64,000 nt of DNA from Actinomadura sp. DC4 (GTDB lineage Bacteria; Actinomycetota; Actinomycetes; Streptosporangiales; Streptosporangiaceae): positions 79,562 through 143,561 of the forward strand of contig NZ_JAUEQY010000031.1 in the NCBI RefSeq assembly GCF_030406325.1, read 5' to 3'. Each line of letters starts with the position of its first letter. Positions within the stretch are counted from its first letter, which is position 1. Both the position numbers and the translations under genes were made by a program. The notes under the pieces are model-generated. The model worked only from the letters and a program-made list of their open reading frames with translations. It searched no databases and was not told where the DNA came from. Below are positions 18,598 through 33,972 of this stretch, piece by piece.

Positions 18598-18705
18598 GGG
18601 GCACCTCCACGCAGGGCGAGATCACCCCGCGTTACTCTCTGTGCCCAGAGAACTACACGGCGAAGCAGGAGGGCGGCCCCGACCGGGACCGCCCTGTGCG
18701 AAGAA

Positions 18706-19899
18706 CTAGAGACCGGCGGCCGAACGCAGCGAGTCGGCGCGGTGGGTGGTCTCCCACGAGAAGTCCGGCTCCTCGCGGCCGAAGTGGCCGTACGCCGCCG
18801 TCTGGGAGTAGATCGGGCGGAGCAGGTCGAGGTCGCGGATGATCGCGGCCGGGCGGAGGTCGAAGACCGCGAGCACGGCTTCCTGGATCTTGGCGGTCGG
18901 GACCTTCTCGGTGCCGAACGTCTCGATGAACAGGCCGACCGGGTGCGCCTTGCCGATCGCGTACGCGACCTGGGCCTCGCAGCGGTCCGCGAGACCGGCG
19001 GCGACGACGGTCTTGGCGACCCAGCGCATGGCGTACGCGGCGGAGCGGTCGACCTTGGAGGGGTCCTTGCCGGAGAAGGCGCCGCCGCCGTGACGGGCCA
19101 TGCCGCCGTAGGTGTCGATGATGATCTTGCGGCCGGTCAGGCCGGCGTCGCCCATCGGGCCGCCGATCTCGAAGCGGCCGGTCGGGTTGACGAGCAGCCG
19201 GTAGCCGCTCGTGTCGAGGTCGAGGTCGGCCACGATCGGGTCGACCACGTGCTCCTTGACGTCCGGCGTGAGCAGGTCGTCGAGGCTGATGTCCGGGGCG
19301 TGCTGGGAGGACACGACGACGGTGTCGAGACGGACCGGCTTGTCGCCGTCGTACTCGATGGTGACCTGGGTCTTGCCGTCGGGCCGGAGGTAGGGGACGA
19401 CGCCGTTGTTGCGGACCGCGGACAGCCGGCCGGCGAGCCGGTGCGCGAGGGTGATCGGCAGCGGCATCAGCTCCGGGGTCTCCCGGCAGGCGTAGCCGAA
19501 CATCAGGCCCTGGTCGCCGGCGCCCTGCCGGTCGAGGTCGTCCACGCCCTCGCCACCACGGGACTCGTACGCGTCGTCCACGCCCTGGGCGATGTCGGGC
19601 GACTGCGCGCCGATCGACACCGAGACCCCGCACGAACGTCCGTCAAAGCCCTTGCTGGAGGAGTCGTAGCCGATTTCCAGGATCTTCTCCCGGATGACAC
19701 CTGGGATGTCCACGTACGTCTCGGTGGTGACCTCACCGGCCACGTGCACCTGGCCGGTAGTGATCATGGTCTCGACGGCGACGCGGCTCTTGGCGTCGTC
19801 CTTCAGCATCGCGTCGAGAATCGCATCGCTGATCTGGTCCGCGATTTTATCCGGGTGACCCTCGGTCACGGATTCTGAAGTGAACAGGCGACGGGACAC
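18706..19899 (-). CDS. metK: S-adenosylmethionine synthase
   Basis: 397 residues; makes SAM from methionine and ATP. Signatures are [14 protein letters not shown] near the N-terminus, [12 protein letters not shown] and the glycine-rich [16 protein letters not shown]. The GTG at 19899 has an AAGGAG ribosome binding site 7 nt upstream. It belongs to the conserved coaBC-metK-priA order. I looked for a SAM riboswitch in the 115-bp leader and saw none. Confidence 0.97.
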   Translation of the reverse strand: MSRRLFTSESVTEGHPDKIADQISDAILDAMLKDDAKSRVAVETMITTGQVHVAGEVTTETYVDIPGVIREKILEIGYDSSSKGFDGRSCGVSVSIGAQSPDIAQGVDDAYESRGGEGVDDLDRQGAGDQGLMFGYACRETPELMPLPITLAHRLAGRLSAVRNNGVVPYLRPDGKTQVTIEYDGDKPVRLDTVVVSSQHAPDISLDDLLTPDVKEHVVDPIVADLDLDTSGYRLLVNPTGRFEIGGPMGDAGLTGRKIIIDTYGGMARHGGGAFSGKDPSKVDRSAAYAMRWVAKTVVAAGLADRCEAQVAYAIGKAHPVGLFIETFGTEKVPTAKIQEAVLAVFDLRPAAIIRDLDLLRPIYSQTAAYGHFGREEPDFSWETTHRADSLRSAAGL

Positions 19900-20014
19900 G
19901 TGCGTGTACTCCTTGCAGCGGCTGCTGACTGACGTAGCAGAAACGGACTTGCGTAGGTGGGGGGGAAGTCTACCGAGAACGGGTTAAGTCACGTTGAAGC
20001 GCGTCGGCCGAATT

Positions 20015-21253
20015 TCACCTCAACCTGGCGGTGACCAGGTCCCACACTACGTCGGCGAGTGCTTCCTTCGTGCCTCGCGGCACGTCGACGGCCTCCCCTT
20101 CGGGAGACAGGATCACCGCGGCGTTGTCGGGCGCGCCGAACGTCAGGCTCTCCCCCACCTCGTTGACGACGAGCAGGTCGCAACCCTTGCGGGCGAGCTT
20201 CTGGCGGCCGTGTTCGAGCACGTCATGGGTCTCGGCGGCGAACCCGACTATCACCTGCGGATGAGCCCCCGGCGCTCGCGCGGCGTGGACGACTTCGGCC
20301 AAGATGTCGGGATTCTCCACGAGGTGGATCGGGGCCAGCCCGGCACCTGCGGTCTTCTTGATTTTTGCGCTTTCGTATTCGGCCGGACGGAAGTCGGCGA
20401 CCGCCGCCGCCATGACCACGGCGTCGGCCTCGCCCGCCACCTTCAGCACCGCGTCGCGCATTTCCCGCGTCGAACCGCTGCGTACGACGTCGGCGCCGGC
20501 CGGGTCGGGCAGCGCGGTGTTGGCCGCGACGAGGGTGACCCGGGCCCCGCGCGCCACCGCCGTACGGGCCAGGGCGTATCCCTGCAGGCCGGACGAGCGG
20601 TTGCCGATGAAGCGGACCGGGTCGATGGGCTCGCGCGTGCCGCCGGCGGAGACGACGACGTGGCGGCCGGCCAGGTCCTGTGGGAGGGCCAGGGAGCCGC
20701 GGTCGAGCACGCGGAGGGCGGCCTCGAACAACGCGTCGGGGTCGGGCAGTCGTCCCTTGCCCGAGTCGGCGCCGGTGAGGCGGCCGACGGCGGGTTCGAT
20801 GACGACGCAGCCGCGGGAGCGCAGCGTCGCGACGTTGGCGCGCGTCGCGGGGTGCTCCCACATCTCGGTGTGCATCGCGGGCGCGAACACGACCGGGCAG
20901 CGCGCGGTGAGCAGCGTGTTGGTCAGCAGGTCGTCGGCGATGCCGTGGGCGGCCTTGGCCAGCAGGTCGGCGGTGGCCGGGGCGACGAGGACGAGGTCGG
21001 CGCCCTGCCCGAGGCGTACGTGCGGGACGTCCTGGACGCCGGACCAGACCTCGGTGGTGACGGGTTCGCCGGACAGCGCGGCCCAGGTGGGCTCGCCGAC
21101 GAACCGCAGCGCGTCGCGGGTCGGGATCACGCGGACCCGGTGACCGGACTCCTTCAGCCGCCGCAGCAGCTCGCAGACCTTGTACGCGGCGATGCCGCCG
21201 CCGACGCCGAGGAGAACCCGTGGACCCTCACCGGCCGGACGTGCGTCTGTCAT
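20015..21253 (-). CDS. coaBC: Bifunctional phosphopantothenoylcysteine synthetase/decarboxylase
   Basis: 412 residues; two steps of coenzyme A synthesis. The N-terminal FMN-dependent CoaC half shows GVGGGIAAYKVCELLRRL, PATADLLAKAAHGIADDL and PAMHTEMWEHPAT. The CoaB half starts near residue 190 with VVSAGGTREPIDPVRFIGNRSSG and contains VMAAAVADFRP and KIKK. It follows rpoZ by about 50 bp in the conserved block. Confidence 0.97.
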   Translation of the reverse strand: MTDARPAGEGPRVLLGVGGGIAAYKVCELLRRLKESGHRVRVIPTRDALRFVGEPTWAALSGEPVTTEVWSGVQDVPHVRLGQGADLVLVAPATADLLAKAAHGIADDLLTNTLLTARCPVVFAPAMHTEMWEHPATRANVATLRSRGCVVIEPAVGRLTGADSGKGRLPDPDALFEAALRVLDRGSLALPQDLAGRHVVVSAGGTREPIDPVRFIGNRSSGLQGYALARTAVARGARVTLVAANTALPDPAGADVVRSGSTREMRDAVLKVAGEADAVVMAAAVADFRPAEYESAKIKKTAGAGLAPIHLVENPDILAEVVHAARAPGAHPQVIVGFAAETHDVLEHGRQKLARKGCDLLVVNEVGESLTFGAPDNAAVILSPEGEAVDVPRGTKEALADVVWDLVTARLR

Positions 21254-21306
21254 GGCGCGGACACGGCCTGATGCGGCCGGGGCCCGTGAGGGTCTCCGGG
21301 AAACAC

Positions 21307-21576
21307 TTACGGGCCTTCGATGGCCTCGGAGTTGAGCAGGCCCTCGCGGACCTCACGCAGCGCGATCGACAGCGGCTTTTCCTGGACCTGGGTCTCCACG
21401 AGGGGACCGACGTATTCCAGCAGGCCCTCGCCGAGCTGCGCGTAGTAGGCGTTGATCTGGCGGGCGCGCTTGGCCCCCATGATCACGAGGCTGTACTTGC
21501 TGTCAACGATCTTGAGCAGGTCGTCGATAGGCGGATTGGTGATGCCGTCGGCACCGCCGGGGGTGTTCGAAGCCAC
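21307..21576 (-). CDS. rpoZ: RNA polymerase omega subunit
   Basis: 89 residues, normal actinobacterial length. The sequence has [27 protein letters not shown] in outline, the beta-prime binding helix, then [14 protein letters not shown]. It promotes assembly of the RNA polymerase core. It lies 11 bp after gmk and is probably co-transcribed with it and mihF. Confidence 0.96.
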   Translation of the reverse strand: MASNTPGGADGITNPPIDDLLKIVDSKYSLVIMGAKRARQINAYYAQLGEGLLEYVGPLVETQVQEKPLSIALREVREGLLNSEAIEGP

Positions 21577-21587
21577 TCCCGCGCCTC

Positions 21588-22253
21588 TCAGTCGGAATCA
21601 GATGGGTCAACAGCCAGCAAGGATATCAGCTCACGGCAGACGTCCTTGACCGAAGTGTTCACCAGCGTGACGTCGAATTCCTTCTCGGCCGCGAGCTCGG
21701 CTCGCGCCGCGGCCAGCCGCCGCTCGATCACGTCGGGCGGCTCGGTGCCACGGCCGACGAGCCGGCGTACGAGCTCCTCCCAGGAGGGGGGCGCCAGGAA
21801 GACCAGCCGCGCCTCACGCATCGAGGCGCGGACCTGGCGTGCGCCCTGCAGGTCGATCTCCAGCAGAGCCGGCACGCCGGCGGCGAGGTGCTCGAGCACC
21901 GGTCGCCGCGGCGTGCCGTAACGATTGCCCGCGAACTCGGCCCACTCGAGCAGTTCGCCCTCGTCGACGAGCCGGTCGAACTCGGCCTCGTCGGCGAAGA
22001 AGTAGTGCACGCCGTGGACTTCGCCGGGTCGCGGCGCACGGGTTGTCACCGAGACCGACAGCCACACCTCAGGATGCGCATGCCGGATCTCGGCGACGAC
22101 CGTGCTCTTGCCGACGCCGGACGGCCCGGAGAGGACCGTCAGGCGCCTGGACGGGATGGAGCCGGAAGCCGCGGGTGGAGCGGAACCGGCCGCGGCGGCC
22201 GTGTGGGGGTGGCCGCCGCGCCCGTCCGGCGCAAGCCGATCAGCGATTTGCAC
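21588..22253 (-). CDS. gmk: Guanylate kinase
   Basis: Phosphorylates GMP to GDP. The P-loop GPSGVGKST, the GMP-binding [19 protein letters not shown] stretch and EIDLQGARQ are intact. GTG 22253 gives 221 residues with a short Gly/Ala-rich leader and overlaps the mihF stop by 14 bp. An open frame extends to 22298 but would overlap mihF further, so I prefer the shorter form. The gmk-rpoZ-coaBC order is conserved. Confidence 0.93.
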   Translation of the reverse strand: MQIADRLAPDGRGGHPHTAAAAGSAPPAASGSIPSRRLTVLSGPSGVGKSTVVAEIRHAHPEVWLSVSVTTRAPRPGEVHGVHYFFADEAEFDRLVDEGELLEWAEFAGNRYGTPRRPVLEHLAAGVPALLEIDLQGARQVRASMREARLVFLAPPSWEELVRRLVGRGTEPPDVIERRLAAARAELAAEKEFDVTLVNTSVKDVCRELISLLAVDPSDSD

Positions 22254-22566
22254 CGCCGCCGAACTCACGCTCCAGAGCGGCACGCTGGTTGGCGCCAAGG
22301 CCCCGCACGCGGCGGGACTCGGCGATACCGAGCCGCTCCATGATCTGCTTAGCGCGAACCTTTCCTACGCCAGGCAGGGATTCCAGTAGTGCCGACACCT
22401 TCATCTTTCCGATTACGTCGTCGGCCTGACCGTCTTTCAGAACCTCAGCGAGGGAGGTTCCCCCATGCTTGAGGCGGTCTTTGACCTCGGCACGCTCTTT
22501 GCGGGCCTTGGCAGCCTTCTCCAGGGCTGCGGCGCGCTGTTCAGGGGTTAGGGGCGGAAGCGCCAC
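22240..22566 (-). CDS. mihF: Actinobacterial integration host factor
   Basis: 108 residues. The Lys/Glu-rich N-terminal helix ([20 protein letters not shown]) and the helix-two-turn-helix region ending [18 protein letters not shown] match mIHF/sIHF, a nucleoid protein unrelated to HU that shapes DNA and affects development in actinomycetes. The GTG start follows a GAGGTGA ribosome binding site. It heads the gmk-rpoZ unit. Confidence 0.95.
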   Translation of the reverse strand: MALPPLTPEQRAAALEKAAKARKERAEVKDRLKHGGTSLAEVLKDGQADDVIGKMKVSALLESLPGVGKVRAKQIMERLGIAESRRVRGLGANQRAALEREFGGGANR

Positions 22567-22612
22567 GCCGGGTCACCTCGTGTTTCCACTCGATTGAGTC
22601 GGACGGCTCGGG

Positions 22613-22642
22613 AACCTAGCGAGTTCAGGGCCCATAAAGCAA
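22613..22642 (-). promoter_or_regulatory. Sigma-70-type promoter of mihF-gmk-rpoZ
   Basis: On the minus strand TTGCTT (22642-22637) and TAGGTT (22618-22613) are separated by 18 bp, close to the actinobacterial housekeeping consensus TTGAC-N17/18-TAGGNT. The predicted transcript start lies about 40 nt before the mihF GTG, which leaves room for its GAGGTGA ribosome binding site. Confidence 0.65.
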
Positions 22643-22855
22643 CGTGAAAGCCCGTTTAGCCCGTCATTAAATTGCAGATGTCACTCTATGAGCTGTCCTG
22701 AACACGCAGAGTACCCAATCAGGGGGGTTGCTTCACCCCGAACCGTACGACGGCCTGGCGTTTCTTGCGAGGGGCAAATGGCCCAGTCAAGACGAAACGG
22801 CGGCAGACGGCGGTCTGTGGGACACGTTTCGCCGCTTGCCGCCCTCCGGAAGCGC

Positions 22856-23098
22856 TTACGCTCCGGTGTCCACGGGCCGGACGGTCTCCCGCCACGTCAG
22901 CGTGGTGCAGATCACGTCGGGTGAGCGCACGCGGCTGACCTGTGGTGTCGCCGGGACGAGTGTGACGATCACCGGGCGCGGCGCCGGCCGCCCGCCGCGC
23001 GGGAGCCGGAGTATGCCTTCCGGTATTTCGAACATCGGCGCGCCGTCCGGGGTCGTGGTTATTGCATGCCGTTTGTCGGGTTGGAGCGCGCCAATCAC
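22856..23098 (-). CDS. Doubtful small ORF, unknown
   Basis: 80 codons from a GTG preceded by GAGAAGCGG. The product has mixed, protein-like composition (for example MFEIPEGILRLPRGG) and third positions are about 80% G or C by my count, higher than the surrounding noncoding sequence but not as high as real genes nearby. I recognise no family. It may be a genuine small gene or a remnant like the MMPL fragment downstream. Confidence 0.3.
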   Translation of the reverse strand: MIGALQPDKRHAITTTPDGAPMFEIPEGILRLPRGGRPAPRPVIVTLVPATPQVSRVRSPDVICTTLTWRETVRPVDTGA

Positions 23099-23771
23099 GA
23101 TGGACCGCTTCTCAAAGTGCTCAGTTGAGCACGCTCGAGTGAGCGGCCGCGGCTATGCGACGAGCGCTCCGGCGGATGGTCGTACTGCTGCCACAGAACG
23201 GTTTGGTGATCTTCGTCACCCATCCCCCCGGGAACGGCTTCGAGGCCATTACGAGTGCCCCCTTCCGCGTCCATCCCCCGGCCCGCGAGCGGGCGGAGAC
23301 GGCGCGGGATGCCCTCGGCACGGGGCCCGGACGGGCCGTCGCGGACTTGGGCAGGAGCGGTGATTCCGCGGGACAGGTCCCAGGGACGGGCCGGCGGGAC
23401 AGGCCCCCGAGAGGGCGAAAGACCAGGTCAGAAGGCTGTTGAAGCAGTGGGACAAACACCGGGTGATCGAGCCCCGGTGCACGAGGGCGGCGGCATTTCC
23501 GGCGCCGGAGAGGTAACCGATATCGAGAAGGCCGAGCCGGGACCGATGCGCCCCGACCGGCGGACCGCGAAGCTCCGCGACGAAAGGCCGGGAAACCGTA
23601 CGGGCCGCGCGCCGAACGACCGAGGCCGGCGTCGCCGCCTCCCCGCGTTCGCCCGGCGAGGGCCCTCAACGGCGCTGAGGCCTCGCCTGCGCCGTGAAAC
23701 CCGCCCACACCACCACGACAGACCACCCCATGCCCCACGCGGCCTCAGAGCCGCTCTGAGACGTGCGTCGC
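23099..23771. other. Spacer without convincing genes
   Basis: About 670 bp where open frames on both strands are Arg/Pro/Gly-rich and mutually shadowing. None has a recognisable domain or a good ribosome binding site. Base composition is less extreme than in neighbouring genes. It looks like decayed sequence next to the MMPL relic. Confidence 0.45.
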
Positions 23772-23911
23772 CCCGGGGAGCGTGAGGAGCGCGCGGCGGG
23801 CCACGACAAGGAGCACGACAAGGAGACCGCGCTGCGCATCGCGGCGGCGACGTCGAGCCGCTCGGTGCTGGTGTCCGGGCTGACCGTCATGGTGGCGATG
23901 GCCGGCATGAG
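23772..23911 (+). pseudogene. Relic of an MMPL family transporter
   Basis: About 45 codons read REERAAGHDKE, then ALRIAAATSSRSVLVSGLTV and MVAMAGM. This is the cytoplasmic-loop-to-helix signature of MMPL/RND transporters, whose usual form is REE-x-A-G-x(4-6)-A-V-x-R-x-x-x-T-A-G-R-T-V-x-F-S-G-x-T-V. Nothing else of the roughly 700-residue protein remains in frame: stop codons lie upstream, and the frame runs into the 3' end of pyrF. It is a short deletion remnant. Confidence 0.6.
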
Positions 23912-23930
23912 TGCTGTTCGAGGGAGAGCC

Positions 23931-24632
23931 CTACGCGATGCCGCGCGTACGGCGCAGGGACGCGGCGATGCCCGCCGCCGCCGCGCCCGGGTCCGGGGCG
24001 GCGGTGATGGGGCGGCCGATCACCAGAAGGTCCGCGCCCGACGACAGGGCCTCCTCCGGAGTCGCCACCCTCGCCTGGTCCTGGGTCGCCGCGCCGGTCG
24101 GCCGCACGCCGGGTGTGATCAGCGTCACGTCCGGCCCGACCTCCGCGCGCACCGCCGCCGCCTCCATCGGGGAGCACACCAGCGCCTGCGCGCCCGCCTC
24201 GACCGCGAGCGACGACAGGCGGCGCACCGCGTCGGGGGCGGGGCCCGCCAGCCCGACGCTCGTCAGGTCGCCGTCCGCCAGCGACGTCAGCACCGTCACG
24301 GCGGCGATCTTGGTGTTCGGGGCGGCCTCGGCGGCGGCGCGGATCATCGCGGAGCCGCCGGTGGCGTGGACGGTGAGGTACGCGGGCTTGAGGCGGGCGA
24401 CCGCGCGGGCCGCGCCGGCCACCGTCGCCGGGATGTCGTGCAGCTTCAGGTCCAGGAAGACCTGGACCCCGCTGGCGCCGCGGACGCTCGCGACCACGTC
24501 CGGCCCGTATCTCAGGTAGAGCTCCAGGCCCACCTTGACCGTGCTGACGTGAGGAGTCACCAGGGTGGCCCAGCGGGCGGCCGTCTCGAGGTCCGGCGCG
24601 TCGAGGGCGACGGCGATGGGGGCGGGGTTCAC
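23931..24632 (-). CDS. pyrF: Orotidine 5'-phosphate decarboxylase
   Basis: 233 residues; the last step of UMP synthesis. The catalytic strand FLDLKLHDIPATV carries the Asp-Lys-x-x-Asp type tetrad, with VALDAPD at the N-terminus and the phosphate loop ITPGVRPTG plus LVIGRPIT near the end. This is the bacterial short form rather than the longer mycobacterial type. The GTG start overlaps the pyrD stop by 4 bp. It closes the pyr operon. Confidence 0.96.
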   Translation of the reverse strand: MNPAPIAVALDAPDLETAARWATLVTPHVSTVKVGLELYLRYGPDVVASVRGASGVQVFLDLKLHDIPATVAGAARAVARLKPAYLTVHATGGSAMIRAAAEAAPNTKIAAVTVLTSLADGDLTSVGLAGPAPDAVRRLSSLAVEAGAQALVCSPMEAAAVRAEVGPDVTLITPGVRPTGAATQDQARVATPEEALSSGADLLVIGRPITAAPDPGAAAAGIAASLRRTRGIA

Positions 24633-25627
24633 TGGAGAGTCTCCTGTTCCGTGGGCTCACCCACGCCGACGTTCGGGTCGATACGGCGCATCAGCGTTCC
24701 GGCGGGCTTGTGCGCCAGCCCCACCGCGTCGGCGAGGCGCGGGATGCCGCGCTCGCGCAGCGCGGCGTCGAGCTCGCGCAGGATCCGTACGCACGCGGAC
24801 GGGTCGTGGATGTTCGCGGTGCCGACGGCCACCGCCGACGCGCCCGCGAGGATCAGCTCCAGGGCGTCCAGGCCGGTCCGTACGCCGCCGATCCCGACGA
24901 TCGGGACCTCCGGCAGCGCCGAGTGCACCTGGTAGACGCAGCGGACCGCCACGGGACGGATCGCCGGGCCCGACAGCCCGCCGGTGACGCCGGCCAGCCG
25001 CGGGCGCAGCGTCGTCGTGTCGACCGCCATGGCGTGCAGCGTGTTGATCATCGACAGGCCGTCGGCGCCCGCGTCGGCGCAGGCCATCGCGACGCCGACG
25101 ACGTCGGTGACGTCCGCCGACAGCTTGGCGAGCACGGGGACGCCGCGGCGCGTGTTCGCGCGCACGGCGCGGACGACCTCTCCGGCGGCGGTCGGGTGCG
25201 CGGCGAACGTCAGGCCGCGGTCCTCGACGTTCGGGCAGGCGGTGTTGATCTCGACGGCGGTCACGGCCGGGGCTCCGGCGAGCCGGGCGGCCACCTCGGC
25301 GTACTCCTCGAGGCTGTTGCCCGCGATCGAGACGATCGTGCGGGCCCCCTGCTCCTCGAGCCAGGGCAGGTCGTGTTCGAGGAACGCGTCGATGCCCGGT
25401 CCCTGCAGGCCGGTGGAGTTGATCACGCCGCTCGGCGTCTCGGCCAGCCGGGGCGTGGGGCGGCCCGAGCGCGCCTCCGGAGTGATCGACGGGGTGACGA
25501 TGGCGCCGAGCTTGGTCACGTCGAAGAAGCGCCCGAGCTCGCGCCCGCTGCCGCCGCAGCCGGAGGCCGTCATGATCGGGTTCGGCAGCGTCACGTGGCC
25601 GATCCGGGCGGTCAGGTCGACGCTCAT
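24629..25627 (-). CDS. pyrD: Dihydroorotate dehydrogenase, class 1B catalytic subunit
   Basis: 332 residues. The FMN barrel shows NPIMTASGCGG, the catalytic Cys of EINTACPNVEDRG (class 1 enzymes use Cys, class 2 Ser) and VGIGGVRTG near the end. Pairing with pyrK makes it class 1B, passing electrons to NAD rather than to quinone. The ATG overlaps the pyrK stop by 4 bp (ATGA). An upstream extension to 25864 is only a shadow of pyrK. Confidence 0.95.
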   Translation of the reverse strand: MSVDLTARIGHVTLPNPIMTASGCGGSGRELGRFFDVTKLGAIVTPSITPEARSGRPTPRLAETPSGVINSTGLQGPGIDAFLEHDLPWLEEQGARTIVSIAGNSLEEYAEVAARLAGAPAVTAVEINTACPNVEDRGLTFAAHPTAAGEVVRAVRANTRRGVPVLAKLSADVTDVVGVAMACADAGADGLSMINTLHAMAVDTTTLRPRLAGVTGGLSGPAIRPVAVRCVYQVHSALPEVPIVGIGGVRTGLDALELILAGASAVAVGTANIHDPSACVRILRELDAALRERGIPRLADAVGLAHKPAGTLMRRIDPNVGVGEPTEQETLQ

Positions 25628-26489
25628 GGGCGCTCTCCGAGGCGCAGCGCGCGCGGAGCGCCCAGCGCGTCGAACGGGATGGTGCCGACGTCGTCCCAGC
25701 GGACGCGCTCGCCGCGGAAGACCGGGCCCTCGACGCAGGTGCGCACCATGTGCGTGGCGCCGTCGTCGCCGACCACCGGGAGCACGCAGGCCATGCACAC
25801 GCCGGTGCCGCACGCCATCGGCTCCTCGACCAGGACCTGCGCCGGGATGCCGTAGCCGGCGCACGTCCGTGTGATCGCGCGGAGCGTGTCGAGCGGCGTG
25901 CAGGCGTACACGACGTCGGCCTGGGCGTCCTCGATCACTCCCGCCAGGAGTTCGGCGACCGAGCCGGGAGAGCCGAGCGAGCCGTCTTCGGTCGCCACCG
26001 CGACCGAGTCGCCGGCCCGCCGCGCACCGCGGGCGCCGAGCACGTCGTCGGAGGTGGCTCCGCCGAGCAGGAAGTGCAGCCGGCAGTCGCGCTGGCGGAG
26101 CACGGAGGCGAGCGGGAACAGCGGGGAGCTGCCGTGCGCGACGCCGACGAGCACGCAGTTCACCGGGTCGCGCGGGAGCGGGAACGGCCGGCCGAGAGGC
26201 CCGGCGACGTCAACGATGTCGCGCGGGCGCAGCGCGGCCAGCCACTCGGTGCCCTTGCCGCGCACCGCGAAGACGATCTCGATGGTGCCGCCGTATTCGG
26301 GCTTGACCTCGCGGACGGAGAAGCACCGGCGCAACAGCATGCCGGACTGCTCACCACCGACCGCGAGCGCCACGAACTGGCCCGGCCGGAAGCGCTCGGC
26401 GACGCCCGGGGCCACCAGCGTCATCGTCTGGTACGCCCCGATCCGCCGCATCGTGAGCACGGTGCCGGGTACCTGGACCGGCGAGTCCG

Positions 26490-26493
<4 letters not shown>
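25624..26493 (-). CDS. pyrK: Dihydroorotate dehydrogenase electron transfer subunit
   Basis: 289 residues. A ferredoxin-reductase-like FAD/NAD module ([17 protein letters not shown], a nucleotide loop near [13 protein letters not shown]) ends in a [2Fe-2S] site with the spacing [11 protein letters not shown] and a later TCVEGPVF cysteine. It carries electrons from PyrD to NAD. The start is TTG at 26493, inferred from its 4-bp overlap (TTGA) with the carB stop. Presence of pyrK is unusual compared with Streptomyces and mycobacteria, which use class 2 PyrD. Confidence 0.95.
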
Positions 26494-29824
<3,331 letters not shown>

Positions 29825-29825
<1 letters not shown>

Positions 29826-30022
29826 CAGGCCCCCTGCGCGGACGCGATCGCGGCGGCGACGAGGACCGCCACGGTCAGCACGGCCGCCGCGGTGGCGACG
29901 AGGAGGGCACGCGGGCTCGGCGCCTTGGCGCGCAGGACCGCGTCGTTCGGGTCGACGGGAACGTGCCCGTGGGAAGCGGCCTCGGAGGCGTGGTCGGCCT
30001 CGTGGCTGGAAACGTCGCTCAT
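29825..30022 (-). CDS. Small single-pass membrane protein between carA and carB
   Basis: 65 residues. A His- and Asp-containing polar N-terminus (about 1-35) is followed by one transmembrane helix at about 39-61, built of Ala, Val and Leu. It overlaps carA by 4 bp (ATGA) and carB by 1 bp (TGATG), so it is translated inside the pyr operon. Other actinobacteria have an unrelated-looking membrane gene between pyrC and carA; here the position differs. No family is recognised. A role as a membrane tether or small regulator of carbamoyl phosphate synthase is conceivable but unproven. Confidence 0.8.
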
Positions 30023-31131
30023 TCGCTCATCAGCTCGCAGAAGGTGTCGAAGAGGCCGGTGGCGTCGTGCGGGCCGGGCGCGGCCTCGGGGTGGTACTGG
30101 ACGCTGAACGCGGGGCGGTCGAGCAGCCGCAGGCCCTCGACCACGCCGTCGTTGAGGTCGACGTGGCTGACCTCGGCGCGGCCGTACGGGGTGTCGAACG
30201 GCCCGTCGAGGGGCGCCTCCACGGCGAAGCCGTGGTTGTGGCTGGTGATGTGCACCCGGCCGGTGCCGCGGTCCTGGACCGGCTGGTTGACCCCGCGGTG
30301 GCCGAACCTCAGCTTGTAGGTGCCCAGGCCGAGCGCGCGGCCGAGCATCTGGTTGCCCAGGCAGATGCCGAAGACGGGCCGGCCCTCCTCCAGCACGCCC
30401 TTCATCGACGCGACCGCGTAGTCGCACGCGGCCGGGTCGCCGGGGCCGTTGCTGTAGAAGACGCCGTCCGGCTCCAGCGCGAGGATCTCCTCCGCGGTGA
30501 CCGTCGCGGGCAGCACGTGCACCTCGCAGCCGCGCTCGGCCATGCGGAGCGGCGTCATCGTCTTGATGCCGAGGTCCACGGCGGCGACCCGGTGGCGGAC
30601 CCGCCCTTCCGGCCGTACGACGTAGGGCTCGGCGGTGGAGACGACGCGCGCCAGGTCGGCGCCGACCATGTCGGGGCTGGCCAGGACGCGCTCCAGCAGC
30701 GCGGCGGGCTCGGTCTCCCCGGTGCTGATGCCGGCCCGCATCGCGCCGCGGTCGCGCAGGTGGCGGGTCAGCGCCCGCGTGCCCTGCACGGCGATGCCGA
30801 CGACGCCGTACGCGCGCAGCTCGTCCTCCAGGGACCGCTGCGAACGCCAGCTCGACGCGACGCGTGAGGGCTCGCGCATGACGTACCCGGCGACCTGGAC
30901 GCGCCCGGACTCGGCGTCCTCGTCGTTGACGCCGGTGTTGCCGATGTGCGGGGCGGTCATCGCGACGATCTGCCGGTGGTACGACGGGTCGGTGAGGGTC
31001 TCCTGGTAGCCGGTCATGCCGGTGTTGAAGACCATCTCGCCGAACGCCTCGCCCTCGGCGCCGTACGCGGCGCCGCGGAAGGCGCGGCCGTCCTCCAGGA
31101 CGAGGAGCGCTTGTCTCGGCGGCTGGATCAT
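30019..31131 (-). CDS. carA: Carbamoyl phosphate synthase small subunit
   Basis: 370 residues; the glutaminase that feeds ammonia to CarB. The N-terminal [13 protein letters not shown] domain is followed by a class I amidotransferase domain with the nucleophile in [10 protein letters not shown] and the His-Glu pair in QYHPEA. ATG 31131 overlaps the pyrC stop by 4 bp. A longer open frame to 31692 is a shadow of pyrC. Confidence 0.97.
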   Translation of the reverse strand: MIQPPRQALLVLEDGRAFRGAAYGAEGEAFGEMVFNTGMTGYQETLTDPSYHRQIVAMTAPHIGNTGVNDEDAESGRVQVAGYVMREPSRVASSWRSQRSLEDELRAYGVVGIAVQGTRALTRHLRDRGAMRAGISTGETEPAALLERVLASPDMVGADLARVVSTAEPYVVRPEGRVRHRVAAVDLGIKTMTPLRMAERGCEVHVLPATVTAEEILALEPDGVFYSNGPGDPAACDYAVASMKGVLEEGRPVFGICLGNQMLGRALGLGTYKLRFGHRGVNQPVQDRGTGRVHITSHNHGFAVEAPLDGPFDTPYGRAEVSHVDLNDGVVEGLRLLDRPAFSVQYHPEAAPGPHDATGLFDTFCELMSE

Positions 31132-32407
31132 GCCGGCTTTCCCTCCAGAACGGTCGGCCGCCCGCGCAGGAACGTCGCCAGAACGCGGCCCGGCAGCTCG
31201 ATGCCCGCGAACGGCGTGTTGCGGCTCTTGGACACCGAGGCGGCCGGGTCGATGACCCTGCGCGCGCCGGGGTCGTACAGGGTCAGGTTGGCCGGCGCGC
31301 CCTCCGCCGGAAGGTGCCCCTGGCCGTGGAGACGTCCGATGCGCGCGGGCCGTACGGACATGCGGTCGGCCAGCCCGGCCCAGTCGAGCAGCCCGGTGTC
31401 GACCATGGCCGCCTGCGCGACGGACAGGGCCGTCTCCAGCCCGATCATGCCCATCGCGGCGGGCGCCCACTCGGTCTCCTTGGCCTCGACCGGGTGGGGC
31501 GCGTGGTCGGTCGCGACGCAGTCGATCGTGCCGTCGGCCAGGGCCTCGCGCAGCGCCTCGACGTCGGCCTTCGTCCGCAGCGGCGGGTTGACCTTGTAGA
31601 TCGGGTCGTAGGACTCGGCGAGCGCGTCGGTCAGGAACAGGTGGTGCGGGGTCACCTCGGCGGTGACCTGCCAGCCCTTGCTCTTGGCCCACCGGATGAT
31701 CTCGACGGAGCCGGCCGTGGAGACGTGGCAGACGTGCAGGCGGGAGCCGACGTGGGCGGCGAGCAGGCAGTCGCGGGCGATGATCGCCTCCTCGGCCACG
31801 GCCGGCCAGCCGGCCAGGCCGAGCCGTCCGGAGACCTCGCCCTCGTTCATCTGCGCGTGCTCGGTCAGCCGCGGCTCCTGCGCGTGCTGGGCGACGACGC
31901 CGTCGAAGGCCTTGACGTACTCCAGCGCGCGGCGCATCAGCACCGCGTCGTCCACGCAGTGGCCGTCGTCGGAGAACACGCGCACGTGCGCGGCGGAGTC
32001 GGCCATGGCGCCGAGCTCGGCGAGCTGGCGCCCCTCGATGCCGCGCGTGACCGCGCCGACCGGGTGGACGTCGCAGTGGCCGGCCTCACGGCCGAGGCGC
32101 CAGACCTGCTCGACCACGCCCGCCGTGTCGGCGACCGGCTCGGTGTTGGCCATGGCGTGCACGGCGGTGAAGCCGCCGGCCGCGGCGGCGCGCGTGCCGG
32201 TCTCGACCGTCTCGGCGTCCTCGCGGCCGGGCTCGCGCAGGTGGGTGTGCAGGTCGACCAGGCCGGGCAGCGCGATCAGGCCGTCGGCCTCGATGATCTC
32301 GGCGCCGGCGCCGTCGAGGTCATCGCCGATCTCGGCGATGACGCCGTCGTCGATCCGCAGGTCCCGCGGCTCGCCGCCGAGGATGCGGGCGCCCTTGATC
32401 AGGTAGG

Positions 32408-32411
<4 letters not shown>
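31128..32411 (-). CDS. pyrC: Dihydroorotase
   Basis: 427 residues, the longer type I form. Zinc ligands appear in [27 protein letters not shown] and ATDHAPH. It cyclises carbamoyl aspartate to dihydroorotate. ATG 32411 overlaps the pyrB stop by 4 bp. The conserved pyrB-pyrC-carA order supports the call. Confidence 0.97.

Positions 32412-33972
<1,561 letters not shown>

Noticed and set aside
17065..19878. 937-codon open frame on the plus strand
   Set aside because: Opposite the P450 and metK genes, with low-complexity composition and no domain.
19900..20014. SAM riboswitch before metK
   Set aside because: No conserved SAM-I, SAM-II or SAM-IV blocks could be found in the 115-bp leader.
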